Shown here in pieces: positions 35,979-44,630 of a stretch of DNA of 64,000 nt (the first letter of the stretch is position 1; each line of letters begins with the position of its first letter). The DNA comes from Paraburkholderia phenazinium (GTDB lineage Bacteria > Pseudomonadota > Gammaproteobacteria > Burkholderiales > Burkholderiaceae). The position numbers and the translations under genes are program-made. Below the pieces are notes generated by a model, which was given only the letters and a program-made list of their open reading frames with translations, made no database searches and was not told where the DNA came from. Location of the stretch: positions 1,984,001 to 2,048,000 of the forward strand of contig NZ_FSRU01000001.1 of the NCBI RefSeq assembly GCF_900142845.1. Reading direction: 5' to 3'.

Positions 35979-37346
35979 ATGACCAAACGCACTGGCCATT
36001 TGCGCCTCGGCGCCTTTCTCTACCCTGCCGGGCATCACATTGCCGCATGGCGCCATCCCGAGGCGCAGGCCGATGCCGGCGTCAACTTCAGACATTACGT
36101 CAGGCTTGCCCAGGCTGCGGAGGCCGCGAAGTTCGATCTGCTGTTTCTCGCCGACGGCGCCGGCACGCGGGGCGACAACGTGGACTTTCTCAGCCGCACG
36201 GCGCACAGCTACGTGGCGCAATTCGAACCCATTACCTTGCTGTCGGCGCTGGCAGCCGTCACGGACCACGTGGGTCTGGTGGCCACGGCGTCGACCAGTT
36301 TCAACGAGCCGTACCATATCGCCCGCAAGTTCGCGTCGCTCGATCACATTAGCGGCGGGCGCGCCGGATGGAATCTGGTGACGTCTTCGAACGAGCATGA
36401 GGCGAAGAACTTCAACCGCGACTCGCACTTCGATCATGCGGAGCGCTACGAGCGCGCCATCGAATTCGCCGAGGTCGTGGGAGGCCTGTGGGACAGTTGG
36501 GAGGACGACGCTTTTCTGCGCGACAAGGCACAAGGGCGCTTCTTCGATCCGGCCCGGCGGCACGTACTCAACCATAAGGGCCGTTTCTTCCAGGTGCGGG
36601 GACCGCTTAACGTGGCCCGTGCGCCGCAAGGTCACCCGGTGGTGGTGCAGGCGGGTTCGTCGGAAGCGGGCAAGGAACTCGCGACGCGTACGGCGGAGGT
36701 GATCTTTACCGCGCAGCAGACACTGGACGACGCCGTCGCTTTCTATGCGGACGTCAAAGGACGCCTCGCGCGCTATGGACGGCATCCCGACGACCTGAAG
36801 ATCATGCCGGGCGTCTTTCCGATCGTGGGCCGCAGCGAAAGCGAAGCGAAGGAGAAGTTCGAACAGTTGCAGGCGCTGGTCGACCCCAAGGTGGGCCTGG
36901 CGCTCGTCTCGGGACTGACCGGCGGCTTCGATCTGTCCGGCTATCCGCTTGATGGTCCGATCCCCGAATTGCCCGAGACGAATGCGAGCAAGAGCCGTCA
37001 GGTGCTGACACTGGAGTTGGCACGGCGCGAGAACCTGACGATTCGCCAGCTCTACCTGCGAGTAGCGGGCGCACGCGGGCACTGGCAACTGGTGGGCACG
37101 CCCGCGCAGATCGTCGACGAGCTCGAAGCCTGGTTCGTCAACGGCGGCGCGGACGGTTTCAATGTCATGCCGCCGTTGTTGCCGGCGGGGCTCGACGATT
37201 TCATCGAGCTCGTCATTCCCGAGTTGCGGCGGCGTGGGCTATTCCGCAGCGAATACGAGGGCCGTACGTTGCGCGAGAATCTTGGACTCAAGCGGCCGGC
37301 CAACCGGCACGCGGCGCACGGAGCGGCTGCGCACGCGGTGGCATAA
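35979..37346 (+). CDS. LLM class flavin-dependent oxidoreductase, NtaA/SnaA/DszA family
   Basis: A 455-residue paralogue of the preceding enzyme. It has FNEPYHIARKFASLDHISGG, GRAGWNLVTSSNEHEAKNFN, LWDSWEDDAFLRDK and PQGHPVVVQAGSSEAGKELA, and ends with RSEYEGRTLRENLGLKRP. Like its partner it should act with FMNH2 supplied in trans. Two such enzymes in tandem may divide substrates of different chain length, or attack two successive bonds. ATG 35979 is chosen because the family homology begins at once; the frame upstream overlaps the previous gene. Confidence 0.92.
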   Translation: MTKRTGHLRLGAFLYPAGHHIAAWRHPEAQADAGVNFRHYVRLAQAAEAAKFDLLFLADGAGTRGDNVDFLSRTAHSYVAQFEPITLLSALAAVTDHVGLVATASTSFNEPYHIARKFASLDHISGGRAGWNLVTSSNEHEAKNFNRDSHFDHAERYERAIEFAEVVGGLWDSWEDDAFLRDKAQGRFFDPARRHVLNHKGRFFQVRGPLNVARAPQGHPVVVQAGSSEAGKELATRTAEVIFTAQQTLDDAVAFYADVKGRLARYGRHPDDLKIMPGVFPIVGRSESEAKEKFEQLQALVDPKVGLALVSGLTGGFDLSGYPLDGPIPELPETNASKSRQVLTLELARRENLTIRQLYLRVAGARGHWQLVGTPAQIVDELEAWFVNGGADGFNVMPPLLPAGLDDFIELVIPELRRRGLFRSEYEGRTLRENLGLKRPANRHAAHGAAAHAVA

Positions 37347-37384
37347 ACCGCGCCCGGAGCCGTTCCTTTGCATGCTGCGGTGTC

Positions 37385-38728
37385 CTACTGGTTTTGCGCC
37401 ACCCCAATCGCCGATTGAGCGCCAAGACTGCCGCGAACCTTCTTGACGTCGTCCGCGGAAATCGGCGCCGCCGCATTGCCCCAGCTATTGCGGACATACG
37501 TGGAGACGGCTGCGATATCGGCGTCGGTCAGTTTCCAGCTGAAGTTCGGCATGGCCGCGCCGGTCGGATTGCTTTGCGTGACGGCGCCACGGCTGCCGAT
37601 CAGGATTGTGCGCAGCATATTGGCGGGATCGGGTGCGCGCACGCCTGCGCTATCCGCCAGTGACGACACCATTCCCGTTACACCTTGACCCGACGAGCGA
37701 TGGCAGGCCGCGCAGTTCGCCATGAAGAGCGAGTGGCCGAGCGTCATCGTTGCGTCGCTCGCGTCGCGTGCAGCCGGCGCCTTGCGGTCCGAGCCCGGGA
37801 AGCTCTTCAAATATACGCCGACGGCATGCAGGTCCGCCGTACTCAGATGCTGCAGCGAGTTGCTCACCGCTTCCGCCATCGGACCCGATGCGACGCTACG
37901 CGCGTTGCCGCCTGTATGCAGATACTCGACGATATCCTCCGTCGACCAGTTGCCCAGGCCCGTATACGGATTGCTCGTAATTTCCGGTGCGTACCAGCCC
38001 TGCAGCGAGCCGCCTTGCAATGCCGCCTCATCGCCGCCAAGGAAGTTCTTCGCGGTATGGCAGGACGCGCAGTGTCCGAGCCCTTGCACCAGGTAGGCGC
38101 CGCGATTCCATTCCACGGACTGCTTATCGTTGTTTTTGAAGGGCGTCTTGTCGAAGAACAGCAGGTTCCAGCCGAACATCAGCATGCGGATGTTGAACGG
38201 GAAGGGCAACTGATTCGCCTCGACCTTGTTGTGCACCGACGGCACGGTATCCAGATATGCCTTGATGTCGCGCAGGTCCTGATCGCTGACCTTGGCGTAG
38301 GCCGTATAGGGCATGGCCGGATAGAGGTATTCGCCGTGCTTGCCGCGGCCTTCCTTGACTGCGCGAATGAACTCGGCGTCGCTCCAGGTGCCGATGCCGG
38401 TGTCCTTGTCGGGCGTGATATTGCTCGCGACGATCTTGCCGAACGGGGTTTGCAGCGGCAGGCCGCCTGCAAACGGCTTGCCGCCCTCGGCGGTGTGACA
38501 GGCAATGCAGTCGCCGGCGCGGGCCAGATACAGGCCTCGTTCGGCCGAGTCGGCGTCCCCGTCTGCGTTTGCGGAAACGGGCGACGCGGCCTTCGCAGCA
38601 GGCGCGTTCAATGCGCTATGCGCGGAGGGCGTGTCCTGAGCATGCACCTCGCCTGCATGATTCCACGCAAGGAAAGCGGCGGCGAGTGCCAGCGCGCTGA
38701 ATGAACCAATGAGTGTCTTGACGCGCAC
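37385..38728 (-). CDS. Membrane dehydrogenase triheme cytochrome c subunit
   Basis: A 447-residue periplasmic cytochrome with a Sec signal (cleavage near VHA-Q at 30). Three heme motifs are seen: CIACH at 74-78, CASCH at 220-224 and CAACH at 339-343. This matches the triheme subunit of gluconate, alcohol, sorbitol or fructose dehydrogenases. It passes electrons from the GMC flavoprotein to quinone or terminal oxidases. It is the third gene of a minus-strand operon after the small subunit and the GMC subunit, the latter only 3 bp away. It carries no sulfur-unit box. Confidence 0.94.
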   Translation of the reverse strand: MRVKTLIGSFSALALAAAFLAWNHAGEVHAQDTPSAHSALNAPAAKAASPVSANADGDADSAERGLYLARAGDCIACHTAEGGKPFAGGLPLQTPFGKIVASNITPDKDTGIGTWSDAEFIRAVKEGRGKHGEYLYPAMPYTAYAKVSDQDLRDIKAYLDTVPSVHNKVEANQLPFPFNIRMLMFGWNLLFFDKTPFKNNDKQSVEWNRGAYLVQGLGHCASCHTAKNFLGGDEAALQGGSLQGWYAPEITSNPYTGLGNWSTEDIVEYLHTGGNARSVASGPMAEAVSNSLQHLSTADLHAVGVYLKSFPGSDRKAPAARDASDATMTLGHSLFMANCAACHRSSGQGVTGMVSSLADSAGVRAPDPANMLRTILIGSRGAVTQSNPTGAAMPNFSWKLTDADIAAVSTYVRNSWGNAAAPISADDVKKVRGSLGAQSAIGVAQNQ

Positions 38729-38731
38729 TTT

Positions 38732-40504
38732 CTAGCTCCTCACCAGGGGGCCAGGCGACTTCAGATACTGCGTCTTGATCGCTTCCGCGGCCCACAGCGT
38801 GGTGGCGCCGACGGTGCCGGTTGGATTGTAGCCACCGTTGTTGGCGAACGCGGACGCACCCACCACGAAGGTGTTGTGCACGTCCCAGCTTTGCAGGTAG
38901 CGATTGAGCGCGCTCGTCTTCGGATCGTCGCCGATGATCGCGCCGCCTGTGGTGTGCGAGGACAGGTTGTCCATCGGCGAGAACGGCTTCGCGGTCGGTT
39001 CGCTACGCACGACGGTTTTCGCGCCCATGGCGTGCCCGAGTTCTTCCGACTTGTCGGCCATGAACTTTGCCGAGCGCTTGTCGTTTTCGATCCAGTCGAA
39101 GGTCACGCGCAATAACGGCCGGCCGAAGCGATCCTTGTACTCGGGATCGAGATCGAGGTACACGTCGCGATGTGGATAGCTGTTGCCCATCACGTAGATC
39201 GAGTTGTAGTTCTGGTAAGCGTGCTGATACGCCTTCTTCCACTCGCTGCCCCAGCGCGGCGTGCCGGGCGGCACGCCATTGGCGAGACCGATGGGCCGGC
39301 CGTTGGTCGAGTGCACGAGCGCTACGCCACCGCCGATGAAATCGTGCTCACTGTGATCGAAGTTGTCGCTGTTGAAATCGTCGATGGCCTGCGCCAGCGC
39401 GCCTGCGCCGATGAACGGATTGAGGCGCTCGTTCTCGAAGAAGATCGACGCGCCCGAGATGGTCTGATACGCGTAGTTGCGTCCCACCACGCCTTCACCC
39501 GTATCGCGGTCGTAAGGCTTGCCGATGCCCGAGAGCAGCATCAGGCGTACGTTGTCCATCTGATAGGCCGAGATCACGACGATGTCGGCGGGCTGTTCCC
39601 ACTCGTTGTTGTCGTGATCGACGAAGGTGACGCCTGTGGCCGTCTTCTTGTCTTCGGCGAGGTTCACGCGCAGCACTTCGGACTCGGTGATCACGCTGAA
39701 ATTCTTGCGCTGCATGAGCGCGGGCATGATGCAGGCCTGCGGGCTGCTCTTCGACCAGTTGCCGCAGCCGAAGAATTCGCAGTAGCCGCAGTACGTGCAC
39801 GGCGCCATGTGAATACCGAGCGGGTTCACATACGCACCCGAGGTATTGCCCGCCGGCACCGGAAACGGGTGATAGCCGAGACCGCGCGCGGCCTTGTCGA
39901 ACAGGGTGGCGACACGTGTGCGCTCGAGCGGCGGCAGCGGATAGTCGCGATGGCGCGGCCCTTCGAACGGATTGCCGCCTTCCTGGATCTTGCCCTGAAT
40001 GTTGCCCGCGCGTCCCGAGGTGCCGGCCAGGCGTTCGAACCTGTCGTAGAACGGTTCGAGGTCGGCGTAGGTCACGCCCCAGTCCTGCACCTGCATGCCT
40101 TCGAGGAATTTGCCCTTGCCGTAACGTTCGACCGTGTTCGAGTAGGTCTGAAAGTCGTTCGGCTGGAAACGCCACGTCATGCCGTTCCAGTGCGTGCCTG
40201 CGCCGCCCACGCCGATACCGAACTGGTAGGTGTTCCAGTCGCGCAGCGGCAGTGCGGTCTGGTCTGGCGTGTTGCGGAAGGTGAGCGTTTCGATGGCAGG
40301 CGGCTGCATCAGCGCGCGGCGCGTCGCAAAACGCAGTTCGTCGGTGTCGACCGTGGTGGGGAAGTCGCTGCTGGTGTCGCGCCAGGCGCCGCGTTCGATC
40401 GCGACCACGTTCAGACCGGCCAGGGTCAGTTCGTTCGCCATCAGCGAGCCAGCCCAGCCGAGCCCGACGATCACAGCGTCGGCTTTAGCACGTTTGAGTG
40501 CCAT
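38732..40504 (-). CDS. GMC oxidoreductase, gluconate 2-dehydrogenase-type large subunit
   Basis: A 590-residue FAD enzyme. The FAD site GLGWAG is at 14-19 and the acidic end of the Rossmann fold in VVAIERG. A cysteine group (Cys236, 239, 242, 247 and 258) matches the region that binds an Fe-S cluster in membrane-bound FAD dehydrogenases. The C-terminus has SSHTTGGAIIG and ASAFANNGGYNPTGTVGATT with the catalytic His/Asn region. It oxidises a sugar, sugar acid or alcohol at the outer face of the inner membrane. There is no signal of its own, so export probably depends on the Tat-signal small subunit. Confidence 0.93.
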   Translation of the reverse strand: MALKRAKADAVIVGLGWAGSLMANELTLAGLNVVAIERGAWRDTSSDFPTTVDTDELRFATRRALMQPPAIETLTFRNTPDQTALPLRDWNTYQFGIGVGGAGTHWNGMTWRFQPNDFQTYSNTVERYGKGKFLEGMQVQDWGVTYADLEPFYDRFERLAGTSGRAGNIQGKIQEGGNPFEGPRHRDYPLPPLERTRVATLFDKAARGLGYHPFPVPAGNTSGAYVNPLGIHMAPCTYCGYCEFFGCGNWSKSSPQACIMPALMQRKNFSVITESEVLRVNLAEDKKTATGVTFVDHDNNEWEQPADIVVISAYQMDNVRLMLLSGIGKPYDRDTGEGVVGRNYAYQTISGASIFFENERLNPFIGAGALAQAIDDFNSDNFDHSEHDFIGGGVALVHSTNGRPIGLANGVPPGTPRWGSEWKKAYQHAYQNYNSIYVMGNSYPHRDVYLDLDPEYKDRFGRPLLRVTFDWIENDKRSAKFMADKSEELGHAMGAKTVVRSEPTAKPFSPMDNLSSHTTGGAIIGDDPKTSALNRYLQSWDVHNTFVVGASAFANNGGYNPTGTVGATTLWAAEAIKTQYLKSPGPLVRS

Positions 40505-40564
40505 GTGATTCTCCGCTTGTTGCAGTGGGGGTGCAGTCGGGCTGCACGGGAAACAGCGCGCGCC

Positions 40565-41272
40565 TCAGCTCTTGCGGCTGATGAGGCTGATCGGAATGAT
40601 CTTCAGGTCTTCGCCCTGACGACCGATCACGTCACGGAAGTCATACTGGGCGCCGGGGAAGCCGAGCATCTTCCAGCCGGCCATGTCCTTGTTGCCGCCG
40701 TAGATCGGGTCGGCGAAGAAACCTTCGCGCACGTTCTGCAAGACCAGGTTGAAAAAGGCTTTTGCATCGACGCCGGCGAGTGCGAGTTCGCCTGCTTCGA
40801 GCTGTTTCAGCACGCTGTCCTGCTGTTCGGCTGCAAGTGCACTGAAGGCTGTGCCCCCGAAGGTTTGCTTGCAGTGGTCGTCGAGCGACTTCAGGCCGGC
40901 GCGATAGCGTTCGGCCGGCGTGTCCTTGATTTGCGGTCCCTGACTCGGCGTGCCCGGCTTGAAGGTGCCCAGCCGATACTGCGTGGCCGCGCGGCCGTAG
41001 TCGCTGCTCAATTGACGGTCGATAAAGAGCGCGCAGCCGGCTTCCTTGCCGCCGATGCTCAATTCGTCCGAGGGAATCAGCCGGTCGGCGATCGCCTCGA
41101 CGGCTGCGACTTCGCCGGCTGTGAAGAATTTCCAGCCATCCGGCACTACGGGCTCGGGCAGAACCACCGGATCCTTGAACCACGGCATGCCGCCGAAAAT
41201 CACGCGGGCCTTGGCCACCGCAATGCCTGCAGCCATCAAGATCATTGACGACAAAAACTTGCGCCGTAACAC
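40565..41272 (-). CDS. Gluconate 2-dehydrogenase subunit 3 family protein
   Basis: A 235-residue small subunit. The N-terminus MLRRKFLSSMILMAAGIAVA has a Tat motif and a hydrophobic core, fitting its role in carrying the bound GMC subunit through the Tat system. The mature part has FFTAGEVAAVEAIADRLIPS and GWKMLGFPGAQYDFRDVIG, typical of the family. It is the first gene of the three-gene dehydrogenase operon. A palindrome CTAACTGGTTAG lies about 80 bp upstream of its start. Confidence 0.92.
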   Translation of the reverse strand: MLRRKFLSSMILMAAGIAVAKARVIFGGMPWFKDPVVLPEPVVPDGWKFFTAGEVAAVEAIADRLIPSDELSIGGKEAGCALFIDRQLSSDYGRAATQYRLGTFKPGTPSQGPQIKDTPAERYRAGLKSLDDHCKQTFGGTAFSALAAEQQDSVLKQLEAGELALAGVDAKAFFNLVLQNVREGFFADPIYGGNKDMAGWKMLGFPGAQYDFRDVIGRQGEDLKIIPISLISRKS

Positions 41273-41353
41273 GTCGTTCTCCAGGGAATCATCGTAGAGG
41301 CGAGAGAAACGGGATGCGCGTGAGCGCTCCCGAAGCTTCGTTCCGGCAGTATT

Positions 41354-41365
41354 CTAACTGGTTAG
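41354..41365. promoter_or_regulatory. Palindrome CTAAC-TG-GTTAG, possible TetR-type operator
   Basis: The arms CTAAC and GTTAG are exact inverted copies with a 2-base centre. The next bases (TTAAAAA) are AT-rich and promoter-like. It lies between the divergent dehydrogenase operon and the GDSL lipoprotein gene. TetR-family operators often have this form. No TetR gene is present in the window. Confidence 0.4.
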
Positions 41366-41374
41366 TTAAAAATG

Positions 41375-41401
41375 CGCCAAGAAAATCCACATGGCGTTTT
41401 T
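41375..41401. terminator. Hairpin with T-run in divergent promoter region
   Basis: CGCCA (41375-41379) pairs with TGGCG (41392-41396), followed by five T on the plus strand; on the minus strand the same hairpin is followed by CATTTTT. The form is that of a weak intrinsic terminator. Its place between divergent genes is odd and may mean an attenuator or chance. Confidence 0.3.
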
Positions 41402-41530
41402 GCGGCTCGCACGTACCCCAGCCGCGTCGGCGCACGCTTTTTGCTACGAGGTAAGGATTGGTGAGGGACGACGCGCGGCTTCAGGCCGCGTAGCGGCCCC
41501 GGCGCCCCGGCTGGTCAACGAGGAGTGGTA

Positions 41531-42553
41531 ATGCGAGCAATCCATGGCAAGGTACGCGTTGCAATTTGTTCCGTGGCGATTTCACTGTTTTCGGCATGCG
41601 GCGGTGGCGGCCACGGCGGCAGTTCGGGTAGCAGCACGTCCACGGCGCCAGGCGGCGTCAATCTGCAAGTGGTCTCGTTCGGCGACAGCCTGTCCGACGT
41701 CGGGACTTATGCGCCGCTCGCCAGCGCGGTGGGCGGCGGGCGCTTCACGACCAACCCCGGCCAGGTGTGGACGCAGAACGTCGCACAGTATTACGGCGGC
41801 ACGTTAAGCGCCGCGTACACGATCGACTTCACGCATAAGCTCAGCGCGCAGAGCGGCCTCGGTTATGCGGAGGGCGGCGCCACGGTCGCGACGCCCGCGG
41901 ACCAGAACGACTTCCTGACCGACGTGATCGGCAACGTCGAAATGCCGATGAATCAGCAGGTGTCGAGCTATCTGGGCACACACGGCAGCTTTAACTCGAA
42001 TCAACTGGTGCTCGTCTGGGCCGGCGCGAACGATGTGCTGCGGGCCGGGGCGCCGCCGGCCGGATCGAGCATTGTGCAGACCGCGGCAACCACGCTTGCG
42101 CAACTGGTGGCGCAGATCGTGCAGAACGGCGCCACGCATGTGGTGGTGGTCAATCTGCCGAACATCGGACTCTCGCCGGACGGTCTCTCCCAGTCCGATG
42201 GCGGCGCGAATTACACCCAGCTATCGCAGCTCTTCAACAGTACGCTGAACAGCGCCTTGCAGACCGACGGCGTGCAAAGCAAGGTCATCCAGGTGGATGC
42301 CTATACGTGGTTGAACGGGATCATCGCGAACTTCCAGGCGAATGGCTTCTCCGTATCGAACACGGGCCAGGCCTGCGATCCTTCGAAAACGCCCGATGAC
42401 ACGTCATTGCTGTGCTCGCCGGCCACCTACGTGAGCGCCAACGCAGACCAGACCTACATGTTCGCCGACGACCTGCATCCGACGACGCATCTGCACGCCC
42501 TCTTCGCGCAGTACGTGGAGCAGCAGATCGCCGCCACCGGCCTGGGGCACTGA
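41531..42553 (+). CDS. SGNH/GDSL hydrolase family lipoprotein
   Basis: A 340-residue secreted esterase-like protein. A hydrophobic signal ends in LFSAC with Cys23, followed by a Gly/Ser-rich stretch, so it is probably a lipoprotein. The catalytic blocks are visible: FGDSLSDVG with Ser53, VWAGANDV with Asn167, and DDLHP with Asp313 and His316. AGGAG at 41521 sets the ATG. It should hydrolyse an ester outside the cytoplasm. It stands alone with no link to its neighbours. The CDPSK...SLLC pair of cysteines near 280-297 may form a disulfide. Confidence 0.9.
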   Translation: MRAIHGKVRVAICSVAISLFSACGGGGHGGSSGSSTSTAPGGVNLQVVSFGDSLSDVGTYAPLASAVGGGRFTTNPGQVWTQNVAQYYGGTLSAAYTIDFTHKLSAQSGLGYAEGGATVATPADQNDFLTDVIGNVEMPMNQQVSSYLGTHGSFNSNQLVLVWAGANDVLRAGAPPAGSSIVQTAATTLAQLVAQIVQNGATHVVVVNLPNIGLSPDGLSQSDGGANYTQLSQLFNSTLNSALQTDGVQSKVIQVDAYTWLNGIIANFQANGFSVSNTGQACDPSKTPDDTSLLCSPATYVSANADQTYMFADDLHPTTHLHALFAQYVEQQIAATGLGH

Positions 42554-42934
42554 GCCCGGCGTGGTGGCCGCTCGACGCAGCGACGGGGCACAAGGTCCGG
42601 TTGCCCAGCGACTGTGGGCCTGTTTGCAGGCGAACGCGCCGATGGACCCGTCGCTGTCCTGAACAGATACAAAGTTAGGTGACCTGCTGGAATGCCCATC
42701 CCACTCATGGTTGCAGCACAACGCGCTGCGCGAGCGACGAAAATCGCATTGCCGCACGTGAATCGGCACATAAATAATATATACGGATTGTGCGGAATAA
42801 CGATTCGTTAAATGTTTGGTTCAATGCAGATTGACTGCCTGTTATCGTATTTTCGGTTCGACGGAAATTCAGGTCGAACGGCATAGAAATTCAACGACAG
42901 GATCAGCGGGGCCGTGAAATAGCCCCTATCTGCC
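42554..42934. other. Intergenic region, 381 bp, promoter of the acetyltransferase/ABC unit
   Basis: No gene is supported. The first part holds an exact 9-bp inverted repeat, AGCGACGGG (42579-42587) against CCCGTCGCT (42647-42655), enclosing a smaller CCTG/CAGG hairpin; it may end transcription of the lipoprotein gene. The second part (about 42765-42900) is clearly AT-richer than its surroundings and contains box 8 and a -10-like sequence. Confidence 0.5.
42796..42821 (+). promoter_or_regulatory. Shared regulatory box 8 (upstream of GNAT/ABC/TonB unit)
   Basis: AATAACGATTCGTT at 42796 and AATGTTTGGTT ending at 42821 match the box at T3, A4, A8, T9, A16, T22, G24, T25 and T26. TGTTATCGT at 42840-42848 is an extended -10 that matches the one after box 5. 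The acetyltransferase ATG is 113 bp downstream. Confidence 0.5.
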
Positions 42935-43483
42935 ATGACCTACACCATTATCGATACCACGTTGTCGGATCCGCTTGCGCGGCCCCTGCTGGATGGACTG
43001 CAGGTCGAGTACGCGACACGCTATGCCGAGTTTCGGCCGAACAGTGCCGCGTTGGCGAGCGAAGAGCTGGTGCGTTATCCGGCCGAGTTATTCGCGCCGC
43101 CCGAAGGCGCGTTCATCGTGATCGTACGCGACGGCGAGACGGTCGGCGGCGGTGCGTTCAAACGCTACGACGCAACGACCGCGGAGCTCAAGCGTATCTG
43201 GACGCATGCGGGCGAGCGTCGTCAGGGGCTGGCCCGTCGCGTCGTGCAGGAACTCGAAGCACGTGCGTTGCGGCAGGGCTATCGCCGCGTCTATCTGACC
43301 ACAGGCTTCAGGCAACCCGAGGCAGCGGGACTTTATGTGAGCGCGGGTTACGAGCGCCTGTTCGATCCTTCGATTCCGCCCGAGGTTCATTTTCGTCTGC
43401 CGTTCGGCAAGGATCTGCTGGAACCCGGCCGCACGGATTCGCTGAGCGATCTGGTCCAGCTCGAACCGCTCGGCCAACGCTAG
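42935..43483 (+). CDS. GNAT family N-acetyltransferase
   Basis: A 182-residue acetyltransferase. The acetyl-CoA motif is RRQGLARRVVQELEARAL (about 90-107), followed by GYRRVYLTTGFRQPEAAGLY and SAGYERL, the usual GNAT C-terminal strands. It is clearly paralogous to the protein at 52668: both have DPLARPL, RYP-E-FAPP-GAF and AELKRIW/TEFKRIW. It heads a run of amino-acid-type ABC, TonB and LLM genes. In the Bacillus yxe and ytm operons a GNAT enzyme acetylates S-substituted cysteines before monooxygenase cleavage; this gene could do the same, which is inferred from layout. Confidence 0.9.
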   Translation: MTYTIIDTTLSDPLARPLLDGLQVEYATRYAEFRPNSAALASEELVRYPAELFAPPEGAFIVIVRDGETVGGGAFKRYDATTAELKRIWTHAGERRQGLARRVVQELEARALRQGYRRVYLTTGFRQPEAAGLYVSAGYERLFDPSIPPEVHFRLPFGKDLLEPGRTDSLSDLVQLEPLGQR

Positions 43484-43537
43484 TCAAGCGCGCTGCGCCT
43501 GGCACACATTGTCTATTTCAACAGGGCATAACCATTC

Positions 43538-44491
43538 ATGAGACACAGCCGGAAGATTCTGTCGGCAGTGGCCGCTACGCTCGTCGCTTTGGCGATGGGT
43601 TTGACGGCCACAGCACAAGCGGCAGGCACCACCTCAAGCGGATTCAATCTGAGTCCGGATCAGCCAAACCGCGTTCGGACCACGCCCGACACGGCAGCCA
43701 TCCTGGCTGTTCCTGCAACGTTTCATTTTGCGGAAAAAGACGAACTGGTCATCGGCCTGACGGTAGCGTTTCCACCGCTTGGCGCGTATGCGACGGATGC
43801 AAAGACCGTGGTGGGCTTTGACCCGGACCTGTCGCAACTGATCGCGGACGGCCTGGGGCGCAAGCTGAAGCTCGTTCCGCTCGCGTGGGAAGACTGGCCG
43901 CTTGCCTTGCAATCGGGCAAGGTCGACGCGGTGGTGTCGAACGTCACGGTGACCGAGGAGCGCAAGGAGAAGTTCGACTTCTCGACCTATCGGCGCGACG
44001 TGCTCGGATTCTATGTGAAGGATTCCAGCCCGATCAAAACGATCCGTGAACCGAAGGACGTGGCGGGCCTGCGTGTGATTACCGATTCCGGCACGAACCA
44101 GGAAAAGATCCTGCTGGCATGGGACAAGGACAACGTCGCGCATGGGCTGAAGCCGGTGCAGGTTCAGTACTACGACGACATCGCCGTGCGGGACGTGGCG
44201 CTGCGCTCGGGGCGTGCCGACGTCATCCTGAGCGTCAATTCGGCGCTCGCCTACGAGGCGGCGCAGAAAGGCGGGATCCGCTCGGTGGGCACCATCAGCG
44301 GCGGCTGGCCGATTCTGGCCGATGTGGCGGTCACGACGCGCAAGGGGAGTGGGCTCGCCGCTCCCGTCACGCTGCTGCTGAACGATCTGATTCACAGCGG
44401 AAAATACACGCAGGTGCTCGACCGCTGGAGTCTGGGCAGCGAAGCGATCGACAAGGCCCAAACCAATCCGCCTGGCTTGCCAAAAAGCTAA
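43538..44491 (+). CDS. ABC transporter substrate-binding protein, family 3 (amino-acid type)
   Basis: A 317-residue periplasmic receptor with a Sec signal (ALAMGLTATAQAAG, cleavage near 29). The mature domain shows GLTVAFPPLGAYATDAKTVV, VGFDPDLSQLIADGLGRKL and KVDAVVSNVTVTEERKEKFD, the polar-amino-acid/opine binding fold. It most likely serves the permease-ATPase fusion at 49685, which is of the same transporter class. The ligand may be a cysteine derivative, given the GNAT and LLM genes around it. Confidence 0.92.
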   Translation: MRHSRKILSAVAATLVALAMGLTATAQAAGTTSSGFNLSPDQPNRVRTTPDTAAILAVPATFHFAEKDELVIGLTVAFPPLGAYATDAKTVVGFDPDLSQLIADGLGRKLKLVPLAWEDWPLALQSGKVDAVVSNVTVTEERKEKFDFSTYRRDVLGFYVKDSSPIKTIREPKDVAGLRVITDSGTNQEKILLAWDKDNVAHGLKPVQVQYYDDIAVRDVALRSGRADVILSVNSALAYEAAQKGGIRSVGTISGGWPILADVAVTTRKGSGLAAPVTLLLNDLIHSGKYTQVLDRWSLGSEAIDKAQTNPPGLPKS

Positions 44492-44497
44492 CGATAA

Positions 44498-44519
44498 CCG
44501 GGCAGCGCTTGCTGCCTGG
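44498..44519 (+). terminator. Strong hairpin after the binding-protein gene
   Basis: CCGGGCAGC and GCTGCCTGG pair over 9 bp (one G-U) with a GCTT loop, 6 bp after the stop codon. A second inverted repeat, CACACCG/CGGTGTG, follows at 44566-44590. No T-run is present. It may stabilise the 3' end of the binding-protein message, which would need to be more abundant than the receptor downstream. Confidence 0.4.
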
Positions 44520-44630
44520 TCGATGGTCCGCTGTAAATCATCAGTATGACTAAAAAATGGCTCCTCACACCGTTGCGTTCAACCGGTGTGCGGGAGAGTG
44601 GTGTTCGCTGACAATCAACGGGACAGTGCG

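Noticed and set aside
42772..42797. An alternative box alignment in the AT-rich region upstream of the first GNAT gene
   Set aside because: It keeps fewer of the invariant positions than 42796-42821 and has no -10 at the right distance.
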